Below are positions 19,723 through 20,076 of a stretch of DNA of 20,076 bases, in pieces (the first letter of the stretch is position 1; each line of letters starts with the position of its first letter). This DNA comes from JBBTSQ01 sp039795895 (GTDB lineage: Bacteria; Patescibacteriota; Minisyncoccia; Phycocordibacterales; JBAYGS01). Location: contig JBDKKW010000015.1 of assembly GCA_039795895.1 (NCBI GenBank), positions 1 through 20,076 on the forward strand, read 5' to 3'. The notes under the pieces were generated by a model. The model ran no database searches and was not told the origin of the DNA. It worked only from the letters and a program-made list of their open reading frames with translations. Position numbers and translations under genes: made by a program.

Positions 19723-19815
19723 TTATCGTATCTCCTCCTTCTTTTTTCACTGTGGAAGCATGAGCTCACGACACTCATCGCCAAACAGCCTACTATGTGA
19801 AGTTGTAGGGACTTT
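19723..19815 (-). promoter_or_regulatory. Structured leader of the Csx3-like gene
   Basis: On the minus strand ATGAG/CTCAT forms a hairpin near 19775, enclosed by CTGT/ACAG and TTCAC/GTGAA pairings, followed by an A-rich run and AAGGAGGAG. It lacks the hammerhead core and the GTTCTTT motif. Confidence 0.4.
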
Positions 19816-20076
19816 TTAGAAAGCCTTCATTTCCTCTTCGTCGATCTTCTTGAATCTCTCCACCAGCCGTTGGCCAATGTTGTGATCTTTCGAAAACCAT
19901 TTGTCTTGAATTTTGATGGTATCGTCGTTCGCATCAAGTGCGTCTTTGATACCCTCATAATTCCAAACACCAAAGAGATTGAGATTGTTCCAATCAATCA
20001 CGACCTCCTTGTAACCCTCTTCGTCGAGAGCTTTCTGGAGGACCTTGTTTGAAAGGTTGATGTACCCACTGACTGC
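19816..20076 (-). CDS. C-terminal part of a protein of unknown function (5' end outside window)
   Basis: The frame is open from the right edge to TAA at 19816, giving 86 codons of the C-terminus. An internal GTG at 20001 has AAGGAGG upstream, but the sequence before it is equally protein-like ('LSNKVLQKALDEEGYKEVV'), so I read it as one longer protein. The visible part is acidic and helical with 'DWNNLNLFGVWNYEGIKDAL'. No motif is recognised. It is the first visible gene of the minus-strand cluster, so the promoter lies beyond the window. Confidence 0.65.
   Translation of the reverse strand, partial: AVSGYINLSNKVLQKALDEEGYKEVVIDWNNLNLFGVWNYEGIKDALDANDDTIKIQDKWFSKDHNIGQRLVERFKKIDEEEMKAF

Noticed and set aside
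15714..20076. CRISPR array near the Csx3-like gene
   Set aside because: Repeats present are inverted repeats and ribozyme cores, not equally spaced direct repeats with spacers.

Overview
The window looks like a chromosomal segment of a Patescibacteria (CPR, Parcubacteria-like) genome. The evidence is a compact run of housekeeping genes (nusA, ppa, tig, rsmE, clpP, rny, an HU gene), each closed by a strong hairpin terminator, recurrent TATACT -10 boxes placed 7-10 nt from ATG (leaderless genes), and a trigger factor without its PPIase domain. The genes read normally in code 11. The taxonomic call is an inference from these traits.

Region 1 (1-3.9 kb) holds two divergent secreted proteins. One is a very large beta-helix protein on the minus strand that runs off the left edge. 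The other is a 345-residue exported protein of unknown function. Region 2 (3.9-12.2 kb) is the housekeeping block. It covers transcription (NusA), pyrophosphate removal (Ppa), two small envelope proteins, protein folding and turnover (trigger factor, ClpP), 16S rRNA methylation (RsmE), mRNA decay (RNase Y) and nucleoid structure (HU). Region 3 (12.2-15.7 kb) has a small acidic protein, a LysE/RhtB exporter, tRNA-Gly(UCC) beside a folded RNA that reuses the tRNA 3' end, a 19-residue four-cysteine microprotein behind a long structured leader, a membrane-anchored trypsin-like protease and a PQ-loop-like membrane protein.

Region 4 (15.8 kb to the right edge, all minus strand) is the unusual part. 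Small unknown genes, one of them resembling the CRISPR ring nuclease Csx3, alternate with four hammerhead ribozymes that I can fold completely. Each has a CUGAUGA/GAAAC core, stems I, II and III, and a GUC cleavage site in the type III arrangement. Cleavage at all four would cut one transcript into a 562-nt noncoding RNA, a 946-nt piece carrying two genes, a 382-nt noncoding RNA, and a downstream piece carrying the last three genes. Three ribozymes are followed by a GTTCTTT motif and a long hairpin. The other GTTCTTT copies sit just before genes. I do not recognise this architecture as a described system. It may be a provirus or another mobile element, but no integrase, capsid or replication gene lies inside the window.
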